Shown: positions 7,988 through 14,393 of the stretch, in pieces
How the letters are laid out: each line of letters opens with the position of its first letter
Position numbering within the stretch: the first letter of the stretch is position 1
Source of the DNA: CADDZP01 sp035948135
GTDB taxonomy: Bacteria > Actinomycetota > Acidimicrobiia > Acidimicrobiales > AC-14
DNA length: 26,065 bases
Assembly (NCBI GenBank): GCA_035948135.1
Contig: DASZJL010000027.1
Coordinates: forward strand, 1-26,065
Reading direction: 5' to 3'
The notes under the pieces: model-generated
Told to the model about the DNA's origin: nothing
The model's database searches: none
What the model saw: only the letters and a program-made list of their open reading frames with translations
Program-made: the position numbers and the translations under genes

Positions 7988-8695
7988 GTGAGGGTGAAGA
8001 TCTTGCGGGTGGTCGCGGCCTGGCTGGCGACGCTCGCCATGTTCTCGGGGGTGGCCACCGCGGTCGCGCCCGCGGCGCACGCCGACACCGGCAGCGAGGA
8101 AGCCGACTTCCTGGCCCTCACCAACCAGCTGCGCTCGTCACTCGGCATCCAGACCCTCACGCCCCAGAGTCAGCTCACGTCGATCGCTCGGCAGTGGTCG
8201 GCGAAGATGGCGAGCGACGGGACGATCTCCCACAACCCGTCCCTGACCAGCCAGGCCCCCAGCAACTGGACCCAGCTCGGCGAGAACGTCGGCATGGGCG
8301 GCGCTGTCGGCGTCATCCAGACGGCGTTCATCAACAGCCCCCACCACTACGAGAACCTGGCCAACGGCGCCTACAACTACGTCGGCATCGGCGTCGTGCA
8401 CGGCGCCAACGGCACGATCTTCGTCACCGTCGACTTCATGGCCGCCCCCGCCGCCGGCGGTGCGCCCGCCCCACGGGCAACTGTTCCGAAGTCGACGTCG
8501 CCGCCCCGAACTGCCGCGCCGGCCACGCCCCGGGCCACGACGCCCCGCGCCGCCACGCCGGCCCCCGTCGCGGCCCCGCCGGTGACGACACCGCCGCCGG
8601 CTCCCGTGCCCGTCGCCGCCGCACCCGTCGCCGTCAAGGCGTCGCCCGCATTCCCGCAGATCCTCGAGCAACTGCGCAGCGTCGACTCGCACTGA
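7988..8695 (+). CDS. Secreted CAP-domain (SCP/YkwD-like) protein
   Basis: A 235-residue exported protein. The GTG start at 7988 gives a classic signal peptide: MRVKILRVVAAWLATL, a hydrophobic core, and cleavage expected after AHA (residue 32). The CAP domain fills about residues 36-150, with FLALTNQLRSSLG, IARQWSAKMASDGTISHNP, NWTQLGENVG and SPHHYENLANGAYNYVGIGVV. The conserved histidines and glutamate of the CAP cavity (H in ISHNP, E in GENVG, H and E in HHYENL) are present. The rest is a proline-, threonine- and alanine-rich low-complexity linker, probably spanning the cell wall, then a short helix. Bacterial CAP proteins are common in spore and envelope contexts, but their biochemical role is unclear. 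The gene is divergent from the FAD oxidoreductase. Confidence 0.9.
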   Translation: MRVKILRVVAAWLATLAMFSGVATAVAPAAHADTGSEEADFLALTNQLRSSLGIQTLTPQSQLTSIARQWSAKMASDGTISHNPSLTSQAPSNWTQLGENVGMGGAVGVIQTAFINSPHHYENLANGAYNYVGIGVVHGANGTIFVTVDFMAAPAAGGAPAPRATVPKSTSPPRTAAPATPRATTPRAATPAPVAAPPVTTPPPAPVPVAAAPVAVKASPAFPQILEQLRSVDSH

Positions 8696-8715
8696 CAGGG
8701 TCGACTCGCACTGAC
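8681..8715 (+). repeat. Tandem 16-bp duplication over the CAP gene stop codon
   Basis: GTCGACTCGCACTGAC occurs at 8681-8696 and again at 8700-8715, a period of 19 bases. The first copy contains the TGA stop of the CAP gene. It looks like a recent slippage or local duplication with no effect on the protein. Confidence 0.85.
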
Positions 8716-8720
8716 GCGTG

Positions 8721-8748
8721 AAGGGGCGGGCCCGAAGGCCCGCCCCTT
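8721..8748. terminator. Bidirectional hairpin terminator between the CAP gene and groEL
   Basis: A perfect 12-bp stem (AAGGGGCGGGCC with GGCCCGCCCCTT) closes a CGAA loop in the gap between two convergent genes. The T/A tracts are short, but the stem is very stable and can act on either strand. Confidence 0.85.
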
Positions 8749-8772
8749 ACGCAACCGACTGATCGCCTGTTA

Positions 8773-10395
8773 CTAGAAGTCTTCCATGCCGCCGCCCGGC
8801 ATGGCGGGAGCGGCCTTCTCCTCGGGCTTGTCGGCGATGACGGCCTCGGTAGTGAGGAACAGCGCCGCGATGGACGCCGCGTTCTGCAGCGCCGATCGGG
8901 TGACCTTGGCGGCGTCGATGACGCCGGCCTTGACCAGGTCTTCGTAGTCGCCGGTGGCGGCGTTGAGACCCTGCGTACCGTCCATGCCGCGCACCCGCTC
9001 GACGACGACGCCGCCCTCGAGGCCGGCGTTGACCGCGATCTGCTTCAGCGGCTCCTCGAGCGATCGGGCCACCAGGCGGACGCCCGTGGCCTCGTCGCCG
9101 TCGATCGAGCCTGCGAGCTTCAACACCTTGGCCTGGGCCCGCAGCAGGGCGACACCGCCACCGGGGACCACGCCCTCTTCCACGGCCGCCTTGGTCGTGC
9201 TGACGGCGTCCTCGATGCGGTGCTTCTTCTCCTTGAGCTCGACCTCGGTCGCAGCGCCGACCTTGATCACGGCCACGCCGCCGGACAGCTTCGCCAGCCG
9301 CTCCTGCAGCTTCTCCCGGTCGTAGTCGGAGTCGGTGTTCTCGATCTCGGCCTTGATCTGGTTGACGCGGCCCTTGATGTCCTCGTCGTTGCCTGCGCCC
9401 TCGACGACGGTCGTCTCGTCCTTGGTCACGGTGACCTTGCGGGCCCGGCCGAGCATGTCGAGGGTGACGTTCTCGAGCTTGAGACCGACTTCCTCGGAGA
9501 TCACCTGCCCACCGGTGAGGATGGCCATGTCCTGGAGCATCGCCTTGCGGCGGTCGCCGAAGCCGGGCGCCTTGACGGACGCCGACTTGAACGTGCCCCG
9601 GATCTTGTTGACGACGAGAGTGGCGAGGGCCTCGCCCTCGATGTCCTCAGCGATGATCACGAGCGGGCGACCAGCCTGCATGACCTTCTCGAGGACGGGC
9701 AGCAGATCGCGCACGGCCGAGATCTTCGAGCTGACCAGCAGGATGTGCGGGTCCTCGAGGACGGCCTCCATGCGCTCGGGGTCGGTGACGAAGTATGGCG
9801 AGATGTAGCCCTTGTCGAACCGCATGCCCTCGACCAGGTCCATCTCCATGCCGAAGGTCTGCGACTCCTCGACGGTGATCACACCGTCCTTGCCGACCTT
9901 GTCGATGGCCTCGGAGATCATCTCGCCGATCTCGGGGTCGGCGGCGGAGATGGCCGCCACCTGGGAGATCTGCTCCTTCGACTCGACCTCGACGGCGATG
10001 CCCTTGATGGCGTCGACGGCCTCGTCGACGGCCCGCTCGATGCCCTTCTTGAGCGACATCGGGTTGGCGCCGGCGGCCACGTTGCGCAGGCCCTCGCGCA
10101 CCATGGCCCACGCCAGCACCGTGGCGGTCGTGGTGCCGTCGCCGGCCACGTCGTCGGTCTTCTTGGCGACTTCCTTGACGAGCTCGGCCCCGATCTTCTC
10201 GTAGGGGTCTTCGAGCTCGATCTCCTTGGCGATGGAGACGCCGTCGTTGGTGATGGTGGGGGCGCCCCACTTCTTCTCGAGCACCACGTTGCGGCCCTTG
10301 GGACCGAGGGTGACCCGTACCGCGTCGGCTAGTTGGTTCATACCGCTCTCGAGTGCCCGCCGTGCGGCCTCGTCGAAGGCGATGATCTTCGGCAT
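8773..10395 (-). CDS. groEL: Chaperonin GroEL (60 kDa)
   Basis: The ATP-driven folding chamber subunit, 540 residues, full length. It starts MPKIIAFDEAARRALESGMN, with the nucleotide-binding VTLGPKGRNVVLEKKWGAP and DGVSIAKEIEL. The ATPase motif GDGTTTATVLA follows, then the apical domain (GYISPYFVTDPE, LVIIAEDIEGEALATLVVN) and VEEGVVPGGGVALLRA. The C-terminus is PAMPGGGMEDF, a Gly/Met tail. No groES is adjacent; actinobacteria usually carry one groESL operon plus a separate groEL, and this copy has the lone arrangement. A GAGGAG ribosome site precedes the ATG, and a perfect CIRCE sits 20-46 bases upstream, so HrcA control is expected. Its 3' end faces the shared terminator. Confidence 0.98.
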   Translation of the reverse strand: MPKIIAFDEAARRALESGMNQLADAVRVTLGPKGRNVVLEKKWGAPTITNDGVSIAKEIELEDPYEKIGAELVKEVAKKTDDVAGDGTTTATVLAWAMVREGLRNVAAGANPMSLKKGIERAVDEAVDAIKGIAVEVESKEQISQVAAISAADPEIGEMISEAIDKVGKDGVITVEESQTFGMEMDLVEGMRFDKGYISPYFVTDPERMEAVLEDPHILLVSSKISAVRDLLPVLEKVMQAGRPLVIIAEDIEGEALATLVVNKIRGTFKSASVKAPGFGDRRKAMLQDMAILTGGQVISEEVGLKLENVTLDMLGRARKVTVTKDETTVVEGAGNDEDIKGRVNQIKAEIENTDSDYDREKLQERLAKLSGGVAVIKVGAATEVELKEKKHRIEDAVSTTKAAVEEGVVPGGGVALLRAQAKVLKLAGSIDGDEATGVRLVARSLEEPLKQIAVNAGLEGGVVVERVRGMDGTQGLNAATGDYEDLVKAGVIDAAKVTRSALQNAASIAALFLTTEAVIADKPEEKAAPAMPGGGMEDF

Positions 10396-10414
10396 CCGTG
10401 CTCCTCTCAGACCT

Positions 10415-10441
10415 TTAGCACTCTACCTAGGTGAGTGCTAA
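10415..10441. promoter_or_regulatory. CIRCE operator (HrcA binding site)
   Basis: A perfect inverted repeat, TTAGCACTC (10415-10423) and GAGTGCTAA (10433-10441) with a 9-base spacer, exactly matches the CIRCE consensus. It lies between the promoter and the start of groEL. It implies an HrcA repressor elsewhere in the genome and heat-shock derepression of groEL. Confidence 0.97.
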
Positions 10442-10446
10442 TACCG

Positions 10447-10475
10447 ATCAAAGCACGGTGCCCGCCCTTTTTCAA
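10447..10475 (-). promoter_or_regulatory. Probable groEL promoter
   Basis: On the minus strand TTGAAA (10475-10470) and TTTGAT (10452-10447) are separated by exactly 17 bases, just upstream of CIRCE. Transcription would start at about 10440, inside the operator, as is usual for HrcA-controlled genes. The -10 box is imperfect. Confidence 0.6.
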
Positions 10476-10494
10476 ACGGAGGAGGCGGCCGTCC

Positions 10495-10953
10495 TCAGCG
10501 GGTGGAGCGGCTGAACGCCGATTCCAGCCGGTCGAGCAGCTCGGCCTTCTCGAGCTCCTCTTGACGCTTGGCGTGGAGGGTTTCGTGTGACGTGTGCAGC
10601 AGGGCCTGGAGGTGGTCGGCCAGCTCCATCGGCTCGAACGGCTTGGTGCGGTAGTCGTCGGCGCCCAACTCCCAGCCACGAACGAAGTCTCGCTCTTCGG
10701 TCTTGCAGGTGAGCACCAGCACCTTCGTCTGGCCCGCGAGCTCCTGCTGGCGCATGGTCCGCAGCACGCCGTAGCCGTCCATGTTCGGCATCATCACGTC
10801 GAGCACCATCGCGTCGGGGGCCCGCTCGGTGAGCGCCGCCAGCGCCTGCAGGCCGTCGCCCGCTTCCCGGATGGTGTAGCCGTAGGACTCCAGCGTCAGT
10901 CGGATGAGCGTCCGGATATCCGGATCATCGTCGACAACGAGAATCTCGGCCAC
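10495..10953 (-). CDS. Single-domain response regulator
   Basis: A 152-residue receiver protein. It has the acidic pocket VVDDDPD (D8-D10), the phosphoacceptor D52 in MVLDVMMPNMDGYG, T82 in VLVLTCK and K104 in GADDYRTKPFEPMEL. The receiver ends near residue 120. The rest is a charged, probably coiled helix (ETLHAKRQEELEKAELLDRLESAF) and not a DNA-binding domain, so output is likely through protein contact. No histidine kinase is beside it. The GTG start has no ribosome site. A GATAAT box ends six bases upstream, so the message is probably leaderless. The gene lies 58 bases after the sulfur-carrier gene and about 100 bases before groEL; a functional link to either is not evident. Confidence 0.9.
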   Translation of the reverse strand: MAEILVVDDDPDIRTLIRLTLESYGYTIREAGDGLQALAALTERAPDAMVLDVMMPNMDGYGVLRTMRQQELAGQTKVLVLTCKTEERDFVRGWELGADDYRTKPFEPMELADHLQALLHTSHETLHAKRQEELEKAELLDRLESAFSRSTR

Positions 10954-10959
10954 GTCGCG

Positions 10960-10965
10960 ATTATC
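10960..10965 (-). promoter_or_regulatory. -10 box of a probable leaderless promoter for the response regulator
   Basis: GATAAT on the minus strand ends six bases before the GTG at 10953, which places the transcription start at or next to the start codon. No Shine-Dalgarno sequence is present. No strong -35 box is visible. Confidence 0.45.
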
Positions 10966-11011
10966 GGCTGGACGCGACCGGGGATTGAGGAGGGTCTGAC
11001 CGGGCTATTGA

Positions 11012-11284
11012 CTAGCCACCCGCGACGGCTGGGACGATCGACACGGTCTGCGCGTCGGTGACTTTCGTGTCGAGTCCGTCGAGGAAACGCACGTCCTCGT
11101 CGGCCACGAAGACGTTGACGAAGCGCCGCAGCTTGCCGGCGTCGTCGAACAGCCGGCCGCGGAAACCAGGGTGGGCGGCGTCGAGGGCGGACAGGACGTC
11201 GGCCACGGTGTTGCCGTCGACCGTGACCTCGGACTGGCCGCCCGAGAGCTCGCGCAGCTGGGTCGGGATGCGGACCTTCGCCAT
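11012..11284 (-). CDS. CysO/MoaD/ThiS-like small sulfur-carrier protein
   Basis: A 90-residue ubiquitin-fold protein ending VSIVPAVAGG. The bare C-terminal GlyGly is the site that is adenylated and converted to a thiocarboxylate in sulfur carriers. From memory, KLRRFVNVFVADEDVRFLDGL and the VPAVAGG ending resemble mycobacterial CysO (KLHRFVNIYVNDEDVRF...LPAVAGG) more than MoaD or ThiS. In Mycobacterium, CysO-thiocarboxylate gives sulfide to CysM and the protease Mec frees cysteine. Here neither Mec nor CysM is adjacent. The gene instead follows a threonine-synthase-like enzyme by four bases in an operon led by a SAM riboswitch. A sulfur-donor role in amino acid synthesis is therefore an inference; molybdopterin or thiamin roles are less likely because no moa or thi genes are near. 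Confidence 0.85.
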   Translation of the reverse strand: MAKVRIPTQLRELSGGQSEVTVDGNTVADVLSALDAAHPGFRGRLFDDAGKLRRFVNVFVADEDVRFLDGLDTKVTDAQTVSIVPAVAGG

Positions 11285-11288
11285 CGCT

Positions 11289-12527
11289 CTATGCCTCGCC
11301 TTCGAGGTCGACCGCCTCGGCGAAGGCGTCCAGCGTCGGCTTGATCGTCGCCGTGGGACCCAGGTCGCCGATGGCCTCGATGGTCTTCAGGCCGTGGCCG
11401 GTGACGTAGACGACCACCCGCTCGTCGCGGCGGATCGTCCCGTCGGCCGCCAACTTGGCCAGCGTGGCGATGGTTGTGCCGCCGGCCGTCTCGGTGAAGA
11501 TCCCCTCGGTGCGGGCCAGCAGGCGGATCCCCTCGACGATCTCGCCCTCGGTCACCGCCCCGAACGAGCCACCGCTCGAGCGGACCTCGTCGAGGGCGTA
11601 GATCCCGTCGGCCGGGTTGCCGATGGCGATCGACTTGGCGATGGTGTCGGGCTTGACGGGCCGGACGTAGTCGCTCCCGTCGGCGAAGGCCTGGGCGATC
11701 GGTGAGCAGCCGAGCGCCTGCGCGCCCGACACCCGCACGTGCGGCTCGGCGTCCAGCAGGCCCACCTTGGCAAGCTCCCTGAACCCCTTGGCGATCTTGG
11801 TCAGCTGCGATCCTGAGCCAACGGGCACGACAACGTGGTCGGGCGCCTCCCACCCGAGCTGTTCGGCGGTCTCGAAGGCGAGCGTCTTGGACCCCTCGGC
11901 GTAGTACGTGCGCAAGTTGACGTTGACGAAGGCCCACGACGGATGTTCTGACGCCAGCTCGGCGCAGAGGCGGTTGACGTCGTCGTAACTGCCCTCGACC
12001 GCGATGAGGTTGTGGCCGTAGACGGCCGACATCAGCACCTTGCCCCGCTCGAGGTTGGCGGGAATGAAGACGTAGTGCTTCATGCCGGCCCGGGCCGCGT
12101 GGGCTGCCACCGAGTTGGCGAGATTCCCGGTGGAGGCGCAGGCCGCCACCTTGAATCCGAGCTCGCGAGCGCGGGCCAGGGCGACGGAGACCACCCGGTC
12201 CTTGAAGGACCCGGTGGGGTTCAGGGTGTCGTTCTTGACCCAGAGCTCGCCCAACCCCAGTTCGGCGGCCAGCCGGTCGGCCCTCAGCAGCGGGGTGAAT
12301 CCGGCGCCCAGGTCGACGGCGCCGTCGTTGGTGGCGGGCAGAAGGTTGGCGTAGCGCCAGATCGACCTCGGTCCGGCCGCGATCGACTCGCGCGTGGTGT
12401 TGGCCGCGATCGCCTCGTAGTCGTAGCTGACCTCGAGGGGGCCGAAGCAGTAGTCACAGACGTGCAAGGCCTCGGCGGGATACGGGCGCGCGCATTCCCG
12501 ACAGGTGAGCGAATCGATGAAAGCCAC
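11289..12527 (-). CDS. thrC: Threonine synthase-family PLP enzyme with N-terminal zinc ribbon
   Basis: A 412-residue fold-type II PLP enzyme. It begins with a rubredoxin-like knuckle, C9-x2-C12 and C24-x2-C27. The PLP lysine is K109 in LNPTGSFKDR, and VVPVGSGSQLTK provides the phosphate loop. ACASTGNLANSVAAHAARAG is the asparagine motif of threonine synthases, and ETAGGTTIATLAKLA lies near the C-terminus. Standard annotation is threonine synthase, converting O-phosphohomoserine to threonine. Two neighbours argue for caution: a SAM-I-class riboswitch covers its leader and a CysO-like carrier follows four bases later. Close relatives of ThrC make cysteate or cysteine. The GTG at 12527 is preceded by GAGGAGG at 12539-12533. 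Family is certain; substrate is not. Confidence 0.9.
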   Translation of the reverse strand: MAFIDSLTCRECARPYPAEALHVCDYCFGPLEVSYDYEAIAANTTRESIAAGPRSIWRYANLLPATNDGAVDLGAGFTPLLRADRLAAELGLGELWVKNDTLNPTGSFKDRVVSVALARARELGFKVAACASTGNLANSVAAHAARAGMKHYVFIPANLERGKVLMSAVYGHNLIAVEGSYDDVNRLCAELASEHPSWAFVNVNLRTYYAEGSKTLAFETAEQLGWEAPDHVVVPVGSGSQLTKIAKGFRELAKVGLLDAEPHVRVSGAQALGCSPIAQAFADGSDYVRPVKPDTIAKSIAIGNPADGIYALDEVRSSGGSFGAVTEGEIVEGIRLLARTEGIFTETAGGTTIATLAKLAADGTIRRDERVVVYVTGHGLKTIEAIGDLGPTATIKPTLDAFAEAVDLEGEA

Positions 12528-12537
12528 TTCTGCCTCC

Positions 12538-12623
12538 TCATCGGTCGGGCATTGGCACCTGGTGGGATCGACCCACTGGTTGCCGCGGCTTCGTCGGGCC
12601 CGTCCCTCCGCCGCTCTGGATGA
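12538..12623 (-). promoter_or_regulatory. SAM-I-class (S-box) riboswitch upstream of the thrC-like gene
   Basis: Read on the minus strand, the leader carries the S-box core in order. P1 is TCATC (12623-12619) pairing with GATGA (12542-12538). CAGAG follows, then P2 GCGGC (12614-12610) pairing with GCCGC (12589-12585), enclosing GGAGGGAC and GGGCCCGACGAA. Next come the invariant GGCAACC (12584-12578), P3 GTGGG/CCCAC with loop TCGAT, and GGTGCCAAT (12559-12551). A normal S-box has a P4 hairpin after this; here only five bases (CGACC) remain before P1 closes, so the aptamer is a P4-less variant, perhaps in the SAM-I/IV continuum. The 3' strand of P1 overlaps the GAGGAGG ribosome site, so SAM binding should block translation directly. 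Confidence 0.9.
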
Positions 12624-12632
12624 TTGACCTCC

Positions 12633-12661
12633 ATGAAACCAGGCATCAGAGCGAATTTCAA
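12633..12661 (-). promoter_or_regulatory. Probable promoter of the riboswitch-thrC-cysO unit
   Basis: Minus-strand TTGAAA (12661-12656) and TTTCAT (12638-12633) are 17 bases apart. The start of transcription would fall near 12626, immediately before the first base of riboswitch stem P1, so the leader would be almost entirely aptamer. The layout closely resembles the groEL promoter boxes. Confidence 0.6.
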
Positions 12662-12742
12662 AAAGGCGGTTCGGTCGGGCCGATCGGCCATCTGGCCGAT
12701 TCCCCTCCCCGGGGTCTGGTGTGTCTAGCCTTGGCGCCCGAG

Positions 12743-13654
12743 ATGCCTTCGCCCGCGGTCCGGACGTTCAACCATCGGGAGTTTCCCGTCGACCGTCTGG
12801 TCGAGGCCAAGGGGGCTCGCAGGATCTCGCTCTGCCTGCCGGCCCGCAACGAGGCGCCGACCATCGGGCCCATCGTCACGGCCGTGCGCCGCCACCTGAT
12901 GCGCAAGCAGCCGCTGATCGACGAGATCGTCGTCGTCGACGACGGCTCCACGGACGGCACGCCGGGCCGCGCGGCCGGTGCCGGGGCACGCGTCGTGTCG
13001 GCCGCCGACGTCGCCCCCGAGTTCGGGCCCGGGTCGGGCAAGGGCAACGCCATGTGGAAGTCGCTGCTCGTCACCGAGGGCGACATCGTCGTCTGGTGCG
13101 ACGCCGACGTGCGCAACTTCCGGCCGTGCTTCGTCACCGGTCTCCTGGGCCCGCTGCTCGTCGAGGACGACGTGCAGTTCTGCAAAGGCTTCTACGAGCG
13201 ACCCCTCGACGGTGTCCGTGGCCAGGGCGGACGGGTCACCGAGCTGGTCGCCCGCCCGCTGATCTCGCTGTTCTTCCCGCAACTGGCGATGTTCGCCCAG
13301 CCCCTCGCCGGCGAGTACGCCGGGCGCCGCGAGCTGCTCGAGCAGGTGCCGTTCGTGCAGGGCTACGGCGTCGACATCGGCCTCTTGATCGACATCGTCG
13401 ACCGTGTCGGCCTGGCGTCGGTCGCCCAGGTCGATCTCGGCGTGCGCGTGCACCGCAACCGCAGCCTCGAGGAGCTCGGGCCGCAGGCCACGGCCGTGCT
13501 GCACACTGCGTTGGCGCGTGCCGGCCTTCCCGCCCGCCCCGACTCGCTCCCTGTTCTCGCCCGTCCGTGGCGCGAGCCGGAGATCGTCGAGGTGCGGGAG
13601 CGACCCCCGGTCGCCCAGCTGCCGACACGCGGCGCTCGCGCCACGCTTGCATAG
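12743..13654 (+). CDS. gpgS: Glucosyl-3-phosphoglycerate synthase
   Basis: A GT81-type glycosyltransferase of 303 residues that joins glucose from a nucleotide sugar to 3-phosphoglycerate, the first step to glucosylglycerate. It shows ISLCLPARNEAPTIG, the nucleotide-binding VVVDDGSTDGT (D66-D67), GPGSGKGNAMW, the metal motif WCDADVRNF (D120-x-D122), KGFYERP and QGYGVDIGLLIDI. VRVHRNRSLEELG is the C-terminal histidine-containing signature of GpgS. I start at ATG 12743, giving MPSPAVRTFNHREFPVDRLV; a longer frame from 12620 would run through the divergent riboswitch promoter. The next gene, a matching phosphatase, overlaps its end by 8 bases. In mycobacteria glucosylglycerate also primes methylglucose lipopolysaccharide; in others it is a compatible solute. 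Confidence 0.9.
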   Translation: MPSPAVRTFNHREFPVDRLVEAKGARRISLCLPARNEAPTIGPIVTAVRRHLMRKQPLIDEIVVVDDGSTDGTPGRAAGAGARVVSAADVAPEFGPGSGKGNAMWKSLLVTEGDIVVWCDADVRNFRPCFVTGLLGPLLVEDDVQFCKGFYERPLDGVRGQGGRVTELVARPLISLFFPQLAMFAQPLAGEYAGRRELLEQVPFVQGYGVDIGLLIDIVDRVGLASVAQVDLGVRVHRNRSLEELGPQATAVLHTALARAGLPARPDSLPVLARPWREPEIVEVRERPPVAQLPTRGARATLA

Positions 13655-14393
13655 CGCCCGCGTCCTCTACGTCGACGTCGACGGCACGCTCGTAAGCCCC
13701 GGGGGCGACCTGTTCTGGGACGGGTCGACCGTCCTCGTGAACGCTCTCCTAGCGGCGCAGCGGGCCGGGCTCGCGGTCGTGCCCGTCACCGGCCGAGGCC
13801 GCGTGCAGGTGCGCGAGCTCTGCCGCCTGCTCGGACTCCCCAGGGGGATCGCCGAGCTCGGCTGTATCCATCTCGAGGGCAACGAGGTTCGGTACGAGCT
13901 GGGCGCGTTCCCGTTCGTGGGTGAGACGCCCGTCGAAGCGATCGTGCGGCGTGGTGCACTCGACCTCGTACGTGCCGTCGCCGACCTCGAGCCGCACGAC
14001 CCGTGGAACGAGGGGCGGGAAGCCACGTTCATCCTTCGGGGCCAGGCCGATGTGGCCGCCGTCAACAAGGCGCTCGTCGAGCACGACTTCGGGTGGTGCG
14101 AGCTCGTCGACAACGGCGGCTTGGCGCGGCGGCCTGGGTCCCGGGCCTATCACCTGGCACCGGTCGGCACGGGCAAGGTCAACGGCGTCGCCGTCGACCG
14201 CCGCCGTCACGGCATCGACAAGGCCGCCGCGAGCTACGTGGGCGACAGTGCCGCCGACTTGGCGTGCGCACCCGAGGTCGACGAGTGCTGGCTGGTGGCG
14301 AACGCCGAGCCCGACCTCGTCTGGCCGCTCCGCACCGCCGCACCTTACGGCGCTGGTGTGGCCGAGGTGCTCAACCGCCTGCTCGCGTCCTGA
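13647..14393 (+). CDS. HAD-family glucosyl-3-phosphoglycerate phosphatase (MPGP-like)
   Basis: A 248-residue HAD phosphatase of the Cof/MPGP kind. Motif I is LYVDVDGTL (D10, D12), motif II VPVTGRGR, the lysine lies in VGTGKVNGV (K177), and motif IV is YVGDSAADLACAP (D200, D204). It sits directly after gpgS, so its natural substrate is most likely glucosyl-3-phosphoglycerate, which it would dephosphorylate to glucosylglycerate. Mycobacteria use an unrelated histidine phosphatase for this step; HAD-type enzymes do it in bacteria with an mpgP-like gene. The frame has no ATG near motif I. A TTG at 13647, overlapping the last codons of gpgS, is the best start. Its 3' end overlaps the convergent glycerate kinase by 23 bases. 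Confidence 0.82.
   Translation: MHSARVLYVDVDGTLVSPGGDLFWDGSTVLVNALLAAQRAGLAVVPVTGRGRVQVRELCRLLGLPRGIAELGCIHLEGNEVRYELGAFPFVGETPVEAIVRRGALDLVRAVADLEPHDPWNEGREATFILRGQADVAAVNKALVEHDFGWCELVDNGGLARRPGSRAYHLAPVGTGKVNGVAVDRRRHGIDKAAASYVGDSAADLACAPEVDECWLVANAEPDLVWPLRTAAPYGAGVAEVLNRLLAS

Noticed and set aside
9220..10332. A 370-codon frame antisense to groEL
   Set aside because: Its repetitive Leu/Asp/Gly composition mirrors groEL codons read backwards. groEL itself is certain.
11289..12527. Annotating the ThrC-like enzyme as a proven homocysteine or cysteine synthase
   Set aside because: The idea rests on context only. Active-site residues visible here fit ordinary threonine synthase equally well, so the family name is kept.
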